Of a stretch of 64,000 bases of DNA, positions 28,159 through 37,568 are shown piece by piece. How positions within the stretch are numbered: position 1 is the stretch's first letter; each line of letters begins with the position of its first letter. The notes beneath the pieces were generated by a model. The model had not been told where the DNA came from. It was given only the letters and a program-made list of their open reading frames with translations, and searched no databases. Source of the stretch: Marinomonas sp. KMM3893 (lineage in GTDB: Bacteria; Pseudomonadota; Gammaproteobacteria; Pseudomonadales; Marinomonadaceae); the NCBI RefSeq assembly GCF_004352855.1, contig NZ_SJSC01000002.1, positions 1-64,000 of the forward strand, given 5' to 3'. The position numbers and the translations under genes were made by a program.

Positions 28159-29166
28159 TCACTGTAATTCTATATGCGCAATATGACGATTAACTGCAAT
28201 CCAAGCACCTAATACACCAATTAATGCGCTTATAGTTAAACATAAAACAATCTCATCTGCATTAAAAGTCTGTAGCTGAAAGCCACCGTGATACAGCTCA
28301 ATCAAGCGTTCTGCTGGCGCACTAACCCACCAGCTAAGCAAGAGAATACAAAGGGTGGCAAAGAATCCGCCCAACACGCCAAACCAAAACCCCATATAGA
28401 GAAATGGTCGACGAATGTAGCTATCCGTTGCCCCAACAAGCTTCATCACTAGAACTTCATCGCGACGACTTTCAACCGCCATACGAATAGTATTTCCCAC
28501 GATAAGCAGCACAGCCACCACCAGCAAAATCGATAATGCATACACAAAACGCTGCCCAAAACTCAGTATATTGGCAAGGCGCTGTAACCATTGTGCATCC
28601 AACTCCGCATATTCCACTTCATTTTGACCCGAAAGTTGATCACGTAGAGATTGGAGCTCTGCTAACGACTGTAAATTAACAACTTCCCTTGGCACTACCT
28701 TCAACACGATCGGTAACGGATTCTCCGGTAACGACGATAAAATCTGCTCATAGCCACTGGAACGCTCGAAGTAACGTAGCCCTTCTTCCTTCGAAACATA
28801 CTCAACAGAAGCCACATCAGCGCGAGCCGACAGTCGATGAGATAACGCCAGCGCCTTGGTATCGTCTACTTGAGGAAATAAATACAGGGTAATAACAGAT
28901 TGCTGTTCCCAGTTGTCCGTCACAGATTGCACGTTTTTTAACAGCACATACAAACCGCCAGGCAATGAGAGGGCGATGGCAATAACCATCACCGTCATAA
29001 TGGTCGCGAGAGGGTAATTCACCAATCGCATGAAGCTTTCGGCCAACGTAGCTTGGTGCTGACGAAGGTATTGCCCAACATCAAAAGAAGGCCGTGTTGG
29101 CCAATTATGTTTCGTCGCCTTAACGGACTGTCGTGTGGCACCACGACGAGAAGGTTTTTGAGACAT
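28159..29166 (-). CDS. ftsX: Cell division protein FtsX
   Basis: Inner-membrane partner of FtsE in the divisome; the complex activates septal peptidoglycan hydrolases through a periplasmic loop. 335 residues: a basic N-terminus, TM1 (about 55-78), a periplasmic domain, then three C-terminal transmembrane segments (about 205-330). Its start overlaps the ftsE stop by 1 nt (TAATG-type), indicating coupling. Confidence 0.95.
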   Translation of the reverse strand: MSQKPSRRGATRQSVKATKHNWPTRPSFDVGQYLRQHQATLAESFMRLVNYPLATIMTVMVIAIALSLPGGLYVLLKNVQSVTDNWEQQSVITLYLFPQVDDTKALALSHRLSARADVASVEYVSKEEGLRYFERSSGYEQILSSLPENPLPIVLKVVPREVVNLQSLAELQSLRDQLSGQNEVEYAELDAQWLQRLANILSFGQRFVYALSILLVVAVLLIVGNTIRMAVESRRDEVLVMKLVGATDSYIRRPFLYMGFWFGVLGGFFATLCILLLSWWVSAPAERLIELYHGGFQLQTFNADEIVLCLTISALIGVLGAWIAVNRHIAHIELQ

Positions 29167-29837
29167 TAGCCAAAACCTCCATCGTTTACCATTCGACCCT
29201 GATTCAAGGTCAACACACGGTGACGCATACGCGCGACCAAAGCCAAGTCGTGACTCGCCACCAGTACGGTCACGCCCACATTATTGAATTCTTGAAACAG
29301 GTTCATAATTTCCGCAGACAAACGTGGGTCTAGGTTTCCTGTTGGCTCATCCGCTAACAGCAACTGAGGCTTATTGACCACAGCGCGAGCAATCCCCACA
29401 CGCTGCTGCTCACCGCCAGACAGCGCCATTGGGTTGTATTTCTCTTTGCTCAATAATCCGACTTTATCCAACGCAGCCCGAACGCGTTTCGCCGTTTGCT
29501 CATGATCCGCCCCACTCACTTGCAGAGGCAGGGCCACATTATGAAAAACGCTGCGATCAAACAGCAGCTGATGGTTCTGAAAAACCACACCTACGCGGCG
29601 TCGGTGCTGAGGGATAGCACGACGACTTAAGGTGCGCAGATCCACCCCATCCACTAGGATTTGCCCTGATGTTTGTCGCTCAATCATCATCATGAGTTTC
29701 ATTAAGGTACTTTTGCCAGCGCCAGAATGGCCGGTTAGAAACGCCATTTCACCTTGCTGCAAATGAAAACTCACTTGCGATAGGGCTTCTTGACCGCTGT
29801 CGTACTTCTTTCCAACTCGCTGAAATTCAATTTCCAC
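29166..29837 (-). CDS. ftsE: Cell division ATP-binding protein FtsE
   Basis: ABC-type ATPase of 223 residues. Walker A GHSGAGKST (near 36), signature ALSGGEQQRVGIARA (near 138) and Walker B LLLADEPTGNLD (near 158). Works with FtsX at the septum. Lies between ftsY and ftsX as in most gammaproteobacteria. Confidence 0.96.
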   Translation of the reverse strand: MEIEFQRVGKKYDSGQEALSQVSFHLQQGEMAFLTGHSGAGKSTLMKLMMMIERQTSGQILVDGVDLRTLSRRAIPQHRRRVGVVFQNHQLLFDRSVFHNVALPLQVSGADHEQTAKRVRAALDKVGLLSKEKYNPMALSGGEQQRVGIARAVVNKPQLLLADEPTGNLDPRLSAEIMNLFQEFNNVGVTVLVASHDLALVARMRHRVLTLNQGRMVNDGGFG

Positions 29838-29914
29838 GCTGTCTTGGTATCCTTATGTCATTAGCAAACACTGAGGGTCGTTTGAGTCTTTTCTCTATCC
29901 ACAAGCAACCACTC

Positions 29915-31192
29915 TTACTCACTATCGAACAGAGCGTCAATAAATTCTTCCGCCACAAAAGGACGTAAGTCGTCCGCCTGCTCACCGACGCCAATATAAC
30001 GAATCGGCAAACCAAATTGCTTAGCAATGGCGAAAATAATCCCGCCTTTTGCGGTACCGTCTAATTTGGTCAGTGTAATACCACTCACACCCACGGTTTC
30101 CGTGAACAACTTAGCTTGGTTTAATGCGTTTTGCCCGGTTCCTGCGTCTAGCACCAACATCACTTCGTGAGGCGCTTTAACATCAAGCTTCTGCATGACA
30201 CGAACCACCTTTGACAGTTCGTTCATTAAATTGGTTTTGTTTTGCAGACGCCCTGCCGTATCCGCAATAACAATATCAACGCCTTTGGCTTTTGCCGATT
30301 CAATGGCATCATAAATAACCGACGCAGAATCCGCTCCCGTATGCTGAGCCACCACAGGGACATTGTTACGCTCGCCCCACACTTGTAACTGCTCAACGGC
30401 CGCCGCACGGAAGGTATCGCCTGCAGCCAGCATCACACTTTTGCCTTCTGCTTGATACTTCTTCGCTAACTTACCAATGGTCGTGGTTTTACCCACACCG
30501 TTCACACCAACCATCAGGATAACAAAAGGGCCTTCTTGATTGACTGGCACAAGCTCTTTCTGCGATCCCACTAGGATGCTTTGCATCTGTGCTTTCAAGC
30601 TGGCCAACAAATCATCTGCGTTTTTTAACTCTTTACGCTTCAGTTTGCCGGTCAACTCATCCATGAGTGACTGTGTCGCATCAAAACCAACATCCGCCAT
30701 CAACAGTTGTGTTTCTAACTCTTCTAATAAGTCTTCATCGACTTTCTTACCGCCCGAAATAATCGAAGATAATCCGCTTCCTAGACCATTTCGAGTACGA
30801 GACAAACCTGATTTGATACGTTGCGACCAAGACAGAGTGGGCTTTTCAACGGGCTCTGCTGGGGCGGAAACCACAACGTCTGTTTCAGCCGGTTCTGCCT
30901 CAGAAACAGTCTTGGTCATTGTTTCCGTGGCGGTATCGTCGACCGGCTCAGTGCGCGCTTCATTTTCCGCAGTATCAGACTTCTGCGAGTTTTCTGCTGC
31001 TTCTTCAGCTTTCTGTTCTTCTATACCCTTATTCTTTGCAGCCTTAACATCTGCACCCAATCCTTTTACTACGCGGCGTTTAATAATAATCGCTAAAATG
31101 GCCAACGCAGTACCAATGACAATCGGCGCATATCGGGCATACTCACCAAGATACGGTGTTAATAAAGCAATGAGCTGGTTAACAAATTCCAT
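29915..31192 (-). CDS. ftsY: Signal recognition particle receptor FtsY
   Basis: SRP receptor GTPase that delivers ribosome-nascent-chain complexes to the membrane. 425 residues: an N-terminal hydrophobic segment (about 20-40), an acidic Ala/Glu/Thr-rich linker to about 120, then the NG domain. GTPase motifs: GVNGVGKTTT (near 236), DTAGR (near 318), TKLDGTAKGG (near 388). The single N-terminal membrane anchor differs from E. coli FtsY, which is peripheral, but is seen in related genera. ATG at 31192 is preferred over an adjacent TTG. Confidence 0.96.
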   Translation of the reverse strand: MEFVNQLIALLTPYLGEYARYAPIVIGTALAILAIIIKRRVVKGLGADVKAAKNKGIEEQKAEEAAENSQKSDTAENEARTEPVDDTATETMTKTVSEAEPAETDVVVSAPAEPVEKPTLSWSQRIKSGLSRTRNGLGSGLSSIISGGKKVDEDLLEELETQLLMADVGFDATQSLMDELTGKLKRKELKNADDLLASLKAQMQSILVGSQKELVPVNQEGPFVILMVGVNGVGKTTTIGKLAKKYQAEGKSVMLAAGDTFRAAAVEQLQVWGERNNVPVVAQHTGADSASVIYDAIESAKAKGVDIVIADTAGRLQNKTNLMNELSKVVRVMQKLDVKAPHEVMLVLDAGTGQNALNQAKLFTETVGVSGITLTKLDGTAKGGIIFAIAKQFGLPIRYIGVGEQADDLRPFVAEEFIDALFDSE

Positions 31193-31369
31193 CAAGTCGG
31201 TCTCTTATGTCTAGACTGGTGCTGTTTACACCAGTGAAATGCTATTATTCAATACAGCAGCCACTATGGTTGGCACTGAAAGCGGTGATTTTATCATCAT
31301 TCCTATTGGCAAACAGGTCTAGTTTTGTGGAAAAGCCACACATCGCGCCTGTCTTTCTTACGGTTCGAT

Positions 31370-32674
31370 ATGTTTAACAGTAAAAAACCTCTTTTTAGCC
31401 GCCCTGCTTTGGCCGCCGTCATGGTGCTATCGACCCTGGTTATCTGGGTATTAAATTTAACCGCACCAGCGCCGCGTTTTCCAACCCCTAAAGTAGAAAT
31501 CTGGAAAACCCAGTCAGGCATACCGGTCATTTGGCTGTCTCAGGAAAAATGGAAAAACACCAATAAATTAGAATTGCGCTTTACCTTTAAAAACACATCA
31601 CAAAGTGCCCCTCTCACGGACGCCACGCTTTCATTATTGATGGCAGATTCACTGCCTCTGAGCACATCGACCATCAATCAGAGACTAGCACCCCTTGCGG
31701 CAAAAGTGAGCAGCGATTACGACCATGAAAATCAAACCATTGCGCTGACACTCAACAGTGAACCGGCCTACCTTATGCCGACACTGACATTGATGTCTCA
31801 ATGGTTATCCGCCCCCGCATTTAAAGCACGGGCTTTTGATCACTGGAATAGACGATTCAATAACACATTGCCAACCCAACAAACGCTAGAGAACATATTG
31901 TTTGCCAACACAGCGGCGACCTCTTCGCCAGCGATTACACTCGCCGCAATCAAAAGCCACTACGCTCAACTCACCCAACAAGCTTCCGCTATTTTTGTCA
32001 TTGGTGAAATGACCAAACAAACACAAGACGCCATCAAAGCAAGCCTAAATACGCTAAGCAAACATTTCTCCGTCGCCAGCCATACGCCAAAGGGTGCGCC
32101 AATTTCATGGCAGCAGCCAGCGCCCACCCCACAAGCAACACAAATCACACCACCGAAAGAAACTCAGAGCATGCTGGCGCTCACGCCGCTCTCATCAGTA
32201 AAACAGTGGCTTAGTTTACAGATCTGGGGCGCAGACCTGATTGATAGCTTGAGCAATCAAGGCACATTTGGTTATGTACGCCTTAATTTAACGCTCTCAG
32301 CCAAGCATCCATGGGCCTATTGGCGAGCACAACATACAGAACCATTGTTAGCGTCAAAACAGAAAACACCAGCGGCAAACGAAGTCAGTGCTCGTAGCAT
32401 GATCGAGCTCGCTCGCATCCCCTCATTACAGGATAACGCACGCTTTAAAGCGCTACTAGATCAGTTAAAAAGTCAGCTTGCGCAACGCACATTAGACCCA
32501 AGCTGGTGGGCGTTACTTGCAACCAGTGCGACCCAAGAAGACAGCTCACTCACCTTGGCTCAATTTGCGAGCCACTACCAAGATGCCATCGATACGTTTA
32601 ACCAAGACGACTATAAAGCGGCCCTTGAATCGCTGCTCATCACACCGTCTTATCAAGAGATTCAGGTCTACTAA
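31370..32674 (+). CDS. M16-type peptidase-like protein lacking the zinc motif
   Basis: 434 residues with an N-terminal transmembrane anchor (about 12-32) and a periplasmic part resembling one half of an M16 (pitrilysin-type) peptidase: EIWKTQSGIPVIWL strand and LELRFTFKNTS near 65, where M16 enzymes continue to HxxEH. No HxxEH appears; the aligned stretch reads TDATLSLLMADS. Probably a non-catalytic homologue. In pseudomonads one or two M16 genes lie between ftsY and rsmD (recalled). The stop overlaps the rsmD start (TAATG). ATG at 31370 is preferred over an in-frame TTG at 31325. Confidence 0.72.
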   Translation: MFNSKKPLFSRPALAAVMVLSTLVIWVLNLTAPAPRFPTPKVEIWKTQSGIPVIWLSQEKWKNTNKLELRFTFKNTSQSAPLTDATLSLLMADSLPLSTSTINQRLAPLAAKVSSDYDHENQTIALTLNSEPAYLMPTLTLMSQWLSAPAFKARAFDHWNRRFNNTLPTQQTLENILFANTAATSSPAITLAAIKSHYAQLTQQASAIFVIGEMTKQTQDAIKASLNTLSKHFSVASHTPKGAPISWQQPAPTPQATQITPPKETQSMLALTPLSSVKQWLSLQIWGADLIDSLSNQGTFGYVRLNLTLSAKHPWAYWRAQHTEPLLASKQKTPAANEVSARSMIELARIPSLQDNARFKALLDQLKSQLAQRTLDPSWWALLATSATQEDSSLTLAQFASHYQDAIDTFNQDDYKAALESLLITPSYQEIQVY

Positions 32675-33282
32675 TGAAAAAGAAAATCAGTGTTCACTCA
32701 TCCACAAAATCCAAAGAAAGAGCGTCAAAACTGCGTATCATTTCTGGTGAATGGCGTTCAAGACAGCTGCCTATCCCTAATATTGAAGGGCTGAGACCAA
32801 CACCAGATAGAGTCCGAGAAACACTGTTTAATTGGATAAATTACGAAATACCAGGCGCACGCTGTGCCGATTTATTCTGTGGCTCTGGCGCACTGGGGTT
32901 AGAAGCCTTATCACGTGGGGCGAAGAGCGCCATTTTTGTCGACAATTCAAAAGTCGTCGCGCAACAAATGAACGACAACCTCACCACATTAAAAGCAGAG
33001 AATTATCAGGTAGTACAACAAAATGCCGCTGAGTTTTTGGCCACTGCGACACCCCAACCTCTCGACCTTATCTTTTTAGACCCGCCGTTTCGTAAAAACT
33101 GGTTAGCGCAAATCGTGCCTCTGCTTGAGAACGGTTGGCTCGCAGACACGGCATTGGTCTACATCGAAATGGAAAAAGAAGCCTCTCTGCCTAGCTTGCC
33201 AGCCTCTTGGACCTTACAGAAAGAAAAAACCGCAGGCCAACTGGTGTATCGATTGTTTGCAGTGAATCAAGCAAACCACTAA
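32674..33282 (+). CDS. rsmD: 16S rRNA (guanine-966-N2)-methyltransferase
   Basis: Rossmann-fold methyltransferase of 202 residues acting on G966 of 16S rRNA. RIISGEWRSR near residue 18, RPTPDRVRETLFNW near 35, SAM motif ADLFCGSGALGLEALSRGA near 62-80, and catalytic LDPPF near 130. Coupled to the M16-like gene by a 1-nt overlap. Confidence 0.95.
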   Translation: MKKKISVHSSTKSKERASKLRIISGEWRSRQLPIPNIEGLRPTPDRVRETLFNWINYEIPGARCADLFCGSGALGLEALSRGAKSAIFVDNSKVVAQQMNDNLTTLKAENYQVVQQNAAEFLATATPQPLDLIFLDPPFRKNWLAQIVPLLENGWLADTALVYIEMEKEASLPSLPASWTLQKEKTAGQLVYRLFAVNQANH

Positions 33283-33474
33283 ATCGACCTTAACAACGGG
33301 GGTTTGATCCATTCGCACAACCATGATCTGCCCCCATGTTTAGCACAAGCGAGCATTTCTCCTCACCTCTCTTGATGAGGTCTTCCGCAACCGCTAGACT
33401 GTGCTCCAAGATTCACACTGTCCGCTTGCTGTCTCAGCAAAGCGCGATGACTTTCACCAGGACACCTAAAGCCT

Positions 33475-34632
33475 ATGCCGGACGCTATTCCAGTCGATTC
33501 TGTTGGTATCGTGGCGCCACATATTGCGCAGTTTGAGACACCTCTTACGCTCTCTTGTGGCCAAGATTTACCAGCCTATCAACTTGTTTATGAAACTTAT
33601 GGAACTCTGAATTCCAATGCTTCTAATGCCATTCTGATTTGCCACGCACTCAGTGGTGATCACCATGCCGCAGGTTATCACGCCATGTCGGACAAGAAAC
33701 CTGGTTGGTGGGACAGCGCTATTGGGCCAGGCAAAGCCATCGACACTGAGCGCTTTTTTGTCATCAGTTTAAACAATCTAGGCGGCTGTTCAGGCAGCAC
33801 TGGTCCGACCAGCATCAACCCGGAAACCGGTGATATTTGGGGTGAAAATTTCCCTATTGTTACCGTGCAGGATTGGGTCGAAAGCCAAGCTCGCCTGGCG
33901 GACAGATTAGGCATTCAAACCTTTGCGGCCATCGTGGGTGGCAGTCTTGGCGGTATGCAGGTGCTCGAATGGAGCATTCGCTTTCCTACACGCTTAAAAG
34001 CAGCGGTGATCATCGCCTCAGCACCGAACCTATCGACCCAGAACATTGCGTTTAACGAAGTGGCGCGTCAGTCCATCCGACGTGACCCAGAGTTTCATGA
34101 CGGACGCTATTTAAACAAGCAATCCGTGCCAACCAATGGCCTTGGATTGGCCCGCATGCTAGGGCACATTACCTACTTGTCCGATGACGCCATGGGCTCG
34201 AAGTTTGGCCGTCAGATGCGCCATGATAATTACCAATACAACTATGGCATCGAGTTCGAAGTAGAAAGCTACTTGCGTTATCAAGGCGAAGCCTTTACCA
34301 AACGCTTTGACGCCAACACCTATATGTTGATGACAAAGGCTCTGGATTATTTTGACCCTGCTGCCGAAACTGATGGTGACTTATCCGCGGTTCTGAGCCG
34401 TGCCCAATGCGAGTTTTTATTGGTCTCTTTCACCACCGACTGGCGTTTTGCCCCAGAGCGAAGCGAAGAAATAGTCAATGCCTTGGTAAAAGCAGGAAAG
34501 CATGTCTCTTACGCAAAAATAGAAGCCGCTGAAGGCCACGACGCTTTCTTGTTTCCTATACCTCGTTATATGACAACGCTAAACAGTTTTTTAACGCGCA
34601 TCGGTAATCGAATCTTAAAGGAGGCTCAATAA
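33475..34632 (+). CDS. metX: Homoserine O-acyltransferase
   Basis: Alpha/beta-hydrolase enzyme of 385 residues activating homoserine for methionine synthesis. [13 protein letters not shown] near residue 105, nucleophile Ser in GGSLGGMQ near 157, and the C-terminal EGHDAFL histidine. Members next to metW in gammaproteobacteria are often succinyl- rather than acetyltransferases (established for the family); the acyl donor cannot be decided here. The start is poorly supported by a ribosome-binding site (AGGAC about 12 nt upstream). Overlaps metW by 1 nt. Confidence 0.93.
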   Translation: MPDAIPVDSVGIVAPHIAQFETPLTLSCGQDLPAYQLVYETYGTLNSNASNAILICHALSGDHHAAGYHAMSDKKPGWWDSAIGPGKAIDTERFFVISLNNLGGCSGSTGPTSINPETGDIWGENFPIVTVQDWVESQARLADRLGIQTFAAIVGGSLGGMQVLEWSIRFPTRLKAAVIIASAPNLSTQNIAFNEVARQSIRRDPEFHDGRYLNKQSVPTNGLGLARMLGHITYLSDDAMGSKFGRQMRHDNYQYNYGIEFEVESYLRYQGEAFTKRFDANTYMLMTKALDYFDPAAETDGDLSAVLSRAQCEFLLVSFTTDWRFAPERSEEIVNALVKAGKHVSYAKIEAAEGHDAFLFPIPRYMTTLNSFLTRIGNRILKEAQ

Positions 34633-35222
34633 TGCGTTCTGATTTAGAAATGATCGATGAATGGATTCAGCCTAATTTACGTGTATTGGATTTGGCTTGC
34701 GGCCCAGGTGAACTTCTTCATCACTTGATGAACAACAAGCAAATCACTGGCTATGGCTTAGAAATTGGCCCAGAGGATCTCAATACCTGTATTGAAAAAG
34801 GCATTCCAGTTTTAGAGCAGAACATCGACGAAGGCCTACAAAACTTTGAAGATCATAGCTTTGATCTGGTCTTGATGACCCACGCTTTGCAGCAATTTCG
34901 TCGTCCAGATTTATTGATCGATGAAATGTTGCGCATTGGCAAAGAATGCATCATTACCTTCCCAAACTTTGGTCATTGGCGCAGCCGTCTGCATTTAGCA
35001 CTCAAAGGTCGAATGCCCGTGTCCGATTTCTTACCTTATAATTGGTATGACACACCTAACATTCACTTTTTCACCTTCCAAGATTTTGAGCGCCTGTGCA
35101 ACGAAAAAGGCATTAAGATTTTGCGCTGGGCAGCAGTCGATGGTCATCTACGAGATCATTGGTGGATTCGCACCATGCCTAACATGTTCAGCGAAACCGC
35201 CATTTTTCACATTACTCGTTAA
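34632..35222 (+). CDS. metW: MetW, methionine biosynthesis partner of MetX
   Basis: A 196-residue class I methyltransferase-like protein: LDLACGPGELLHHL near residue 21, FDLVLMTHALQQF near 78, and FPNFGHWRSR near 118. MetW is needed with MetX in several proteobacteria; its precise biochemical role is unclear. The start overlaps the metX stop (TAATG). Followed by a terminator. Confidence 0.93.
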   Translation: MRSDLEMIDEWIQPNLRVLDLACGPGELLHHLMNNKQITGYGLEIGPEDLNTCIEKGIPVLEQNIDEGLQNFEDHSFDLVLMTHALQQFRRPDLLIDEMLRIGKECIITFPNFGHWRSRLHLALKGRMPVSDFLPYNWYDTPNIHFFTFQDFERLCNEKGIKILRWAAVDGHLRDHWWIRTMPNMFSETAIFHITR

Positions 35223-35262
35223 GCCATTGTGCAACAGAGTATAAAAAGCAAACAGCACCATA

Positions 35263-35287
35263 AGGCGGCTATTTAGTCGCCTTTTTA
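35263..35287 (+). terminator. Intrinsic terminator of metXW
   Basis: Stem AAGGCGGCT (35263-35271) with AGTCGCCTT (35276-35284), one G-U pair, 4-nt loop, then T-run. Confidence 0.82.
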
Positions 35288-35322
35288 CATCACAATATCG
35301 CATTTACTGCAGAGGAAAAACG

Positions 35323-35931
35323 ATGAGCCAGACCATCGTACTAGCCAGCAATAACGCTGGTAAAATCAAAGAATTCAACGCTTTATTGGGAGACCTAGGC
35401 TTTGATGTAAAACCACAGAACGAGTTTGGCGTACCAGAAGCGGATGAAACCGGTCTGACGTTCATCGAAAATGCCATTTTAAAAGCTCGCAATGCATGCG
35501 CGCATACCGGTCTACCGGCATTAGCCGATGACTCTGGTATTGAAGTCGATTTCTTAAACGGCGCACCCGGTATTTATTCTGCACGCTTCGCCGGAGAGCA
35601 TGGAGACAACGACGCCAACAATGCGCTCTTGCTCGAGAAACTAGAGGGCGTTGCAGATCATGAACGTAGCGCTCGCTTTCATTGTGTACTGGCGTATTTG
35701 CGCCATAAAGACGACCCAACGCCTTTGGTGTTCCATGGGGTATGGGAAGGCCGTATTTTACCAACAACGGAAGGCCAAGAAGGCTTTGGCTATGACCCGC
35801 TATTTTATGTACCCGAATGCGGCTGCAGTGCGGCCAGCTTACCAAAAGAAGTGAAAAATCAAATAAGTCATCGCGCCCAAGCGCTAAAACAGCTGGTGGC
35901 CGCCTTCCAACAACGCAGTGCTTCTCTATGA
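35323..35931 (+). CDS. rdgB: dITP/XTP pyrophosphatase
   Basis: House-cleaning nucleotidase of 202 residues (HAM1 family) hydrolysing dITP, ITP and [15 protein letters not shown] at the N-terminus, [24 protein letters not shown] split around residue 70-90 (substrate and metal site), and [11 protein letters not shown] near 155. The end overlaps hemW through ATGA, so the two are coupled. Confidence 0.96.
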   Translation: MSQTIVLASNNAGKIKEFNALLGDLGFDVKPQNEFGVPEADETGLTFIENAILKARNACAHTGLPALADDSGIEVDFLNGAPGIYSARFAGEHGDNDANNALLLEKLEGVADHERSARFHCVLAYLRHKDDPTPLVFHGVWEGRILPTTEGQEGFGYDPLFYVPECGCSAASLPKEVKNQISHRAQALKQLVAAFQQRSASL

Positions 35932-37106
35932 TAGACCTCACCGCCAGCTTGCCGCCGCTTAGCCTTTACATCCATTTGCCTTGGTGTGTTAAAAAATGCC
36001 CCTATTGCGACTTTAACTCACACCAAGCCGATCGTTTCGAAAAAGAGGGCAAGTTGCCCGAAGACGCTTATCTAGCGCAATTGTTGGCGGATTTAGACGC
36101 GGATTTGGCTTATGTAACAGGACGGCCGATTCAAACCGCCTTCATTGGTGGCGGTACGCCGAGCTTGATGAGCGAAGACTTTTACTACCGTTTAATGGAT
36201 GCACTACGCGACAAGCTCACTTGGGTGGATAACGCAGAAATCACCATGGAAGCCAACCCAGGCACGTTTGAACAAGAGAAATTTCGTCACTTTCGTCAAG
36301 CAGGCATCAACCGATTGTCTATTGGCATCCAGAGCTTTCAGCCAACGCTGCTAACAACGCTAGGCAGAATCCACAACCGCGAAGAAGCCATCCACGCGGT
36401 GGAGAAATCTCGTCTTGCGGGCTTCGATAATATTAATATCGATTTGATGCACGGCCTGCCCGAGCAAAGCCTTGATATGGCACTGGACGATTTGGCCCTC
36501 GCCATTCAGCTCGATCCTGAGCATTTATCCTGGTATCAACTCACCATAGAGCCCAACACGGAATTTTATCGACGTCCGCCAACCTTGCCTGAAGACAATA
36601 CGCTATGGGGAATTCAAGACGCAGGTCAGGCGCTGCTTGAAAAACACGGCTACGCACAATACGAGGTGTCCGCAAACGCCAAACACAATCGTCGAGCCGC
36701 GCATAACCTAAATTATTGGCGCTTTGGTGATTATCTTGGCATTGGCGCGGGGGCTCACGGTAAAGTGACTCTGCCTGATGGGCAAATCTTTCGCACTCGT
36801 AAAACTCGTCACCCAAACCATTACCTAAACACACTGCCCGAAGCATTAGTGATCAAAGAATCCATAGAGCAAGAAGATTTGCCATTGGAATTTATGATGA
36901 ATCGCCTGCGCTTGTTTGAAACCTTCGATTTACAAGATTACCAGCGTTACACCTACCAAGCGCTACCAGACGCATTGCTAAAAGCGTGTAATACCGCGAT
37001 TAAGAAAGGGTTTTTAGACGCTGAGCAGTGGTCGAATGGCAAAGTGCAAACCACAGAGAAGGGCAAATTATTCTTAAATGAGTTGCTTGAATTGTTTCTT
37101 TCTTAA
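35928..37106 (+). CDS. hemW: Radical SAM heme chaperone HemW
   Basis: Radical-SAM protein of 392 residues, related to but distinct from coproporphyrinogen dehydrogenase HemN and thought to deliver heme. The 4Fe-4S motif CVKKCPYC is near residue 18 (YIHLPWC just before), followed by GGGTPSL near 77 and a HemN C-terminal domain. The extra cysteine pattern of HemN is absent. ATG at 35928 forms ATGA with the rdgB stop; longer in-frame starts lie inside rdgB and add unrelated sequence. Confidence 0.93.
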   Translation: MIDLTASLPPLSLYIHLPWCVKKCPYCDFNSHQADRFEKEGKLPEDAYLAQLLADLDADLAYVTGRPIQTAFIGGGTPSLMSEDFYYRLMDALRDKLTWVDNAEITMEANPGTFEQEKFRHFRQAGINRLSIGIQSFQPTLLTTLGRIHNREEAIHAVEKSRLAGFDNINIDLMHGLPEQSLDMALDDLALAIQLDPEHLSWYQLTIEPNTEFYRRPPTLPEDNTLWGIQDAGQALLEKHGYAQYEVSANAKHNRRAAHNLNYWRFGDYLGIGAGAHGKVTLPDGQIFRTRKTRHPNHYLNTLPEALVIKESIEQEDLPLEFMMNRLRLFETFDLQDYQRYTYQALPDALLKACNTAIKKGFLDAEQWSNGKVQTTEKGKLFLNELLELFLS

Positions 37107-37568
37107 TGTCCTCTTTTTTGACAATGGTTTGACATCTAAACAAATAAATGTAAATCTTGCCGCCTATTTATAGGGTGGGAACCAACAGCGTCCCACTTTA
37201 TTCTTGTTTTAGATAAACACGACATAGCGTGTTTATCTAAAACAACATCGTCTAAACAACATAATTAGCGCCATCGGACTATTTATCTGTGTCATCTAAT
37301 TGTTATAAAAGACCTGATAGTGTCTTTACTACCACCTAACACCACGCGACCTATTTACTCCTTGCAGGCCTTAACGCTGAGCAAAGAGATTAATAACAAG
37401 CAAACTTGGCGTGCTGAGGCGGAATAGGACAATAGATGACGTAAAAAGAACAGTTCACCTCCAGTCCTTTTTCTATGATGAAGTTGGAGTGGTAAAACAC
37501 TGGCCAATTGGCTGCACGTAGTTTGTTTAGAAAGATTCGAAAAGTGTTCACTTATTCAGGAGAGATCT
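37107..37568. other. Intergenic region between hemW and the BCCT gene
   Basis: 462 bp without a convincing gene. Holds the perfect inverted repeat at 37206-37243, AT-rich stretches that may carry the BCCT promoter, and the ribosome-binding site AGGAGAG (37558-37564). Confidence 0.6.
37206..37243. repeat. Perfect 16-bp inverted repeat
   Basis: Arms 37206-37221 and 37228-37243 are exact reverse complements around a 6-nt centre (ACATAG). No T-run follows either arm, so it does not look like a standard terminator. It may be an operator for the BCCT gene or a hairpin ending hemW transcripts. Confidence 0.75.

Noticed and set aside
30540..31214. 224-codon open frame antisense to ftsY
   Set aside because: Serine/alanine-rich shadow of the ftsY linker; ftsY is certain.
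31196..31369. Sigma-54 promoter (GGCAC) upstream of the M16-like gene
   Set aside because: The second half of the -24/-12 motif is missing at the right spacing.
33283..33474. Regulatory leader of metX (GGGGG/CCCCC pairing near 33297-33334)
   Set aside because: Pairing is short and long-range, with no second supporting feature; could be chance.
35462..35941. 159-codon open frame antisense to rdgB
   Set aside because: Arginine/leucine/histidine-rich composition typical of an opposite-strand shadow.
37206..37243. Simple terminator for hemW
   Set aside because: The dyad is perfect, but no T-run follows on either strand, so it is reported as an unexplained inverted repeat.
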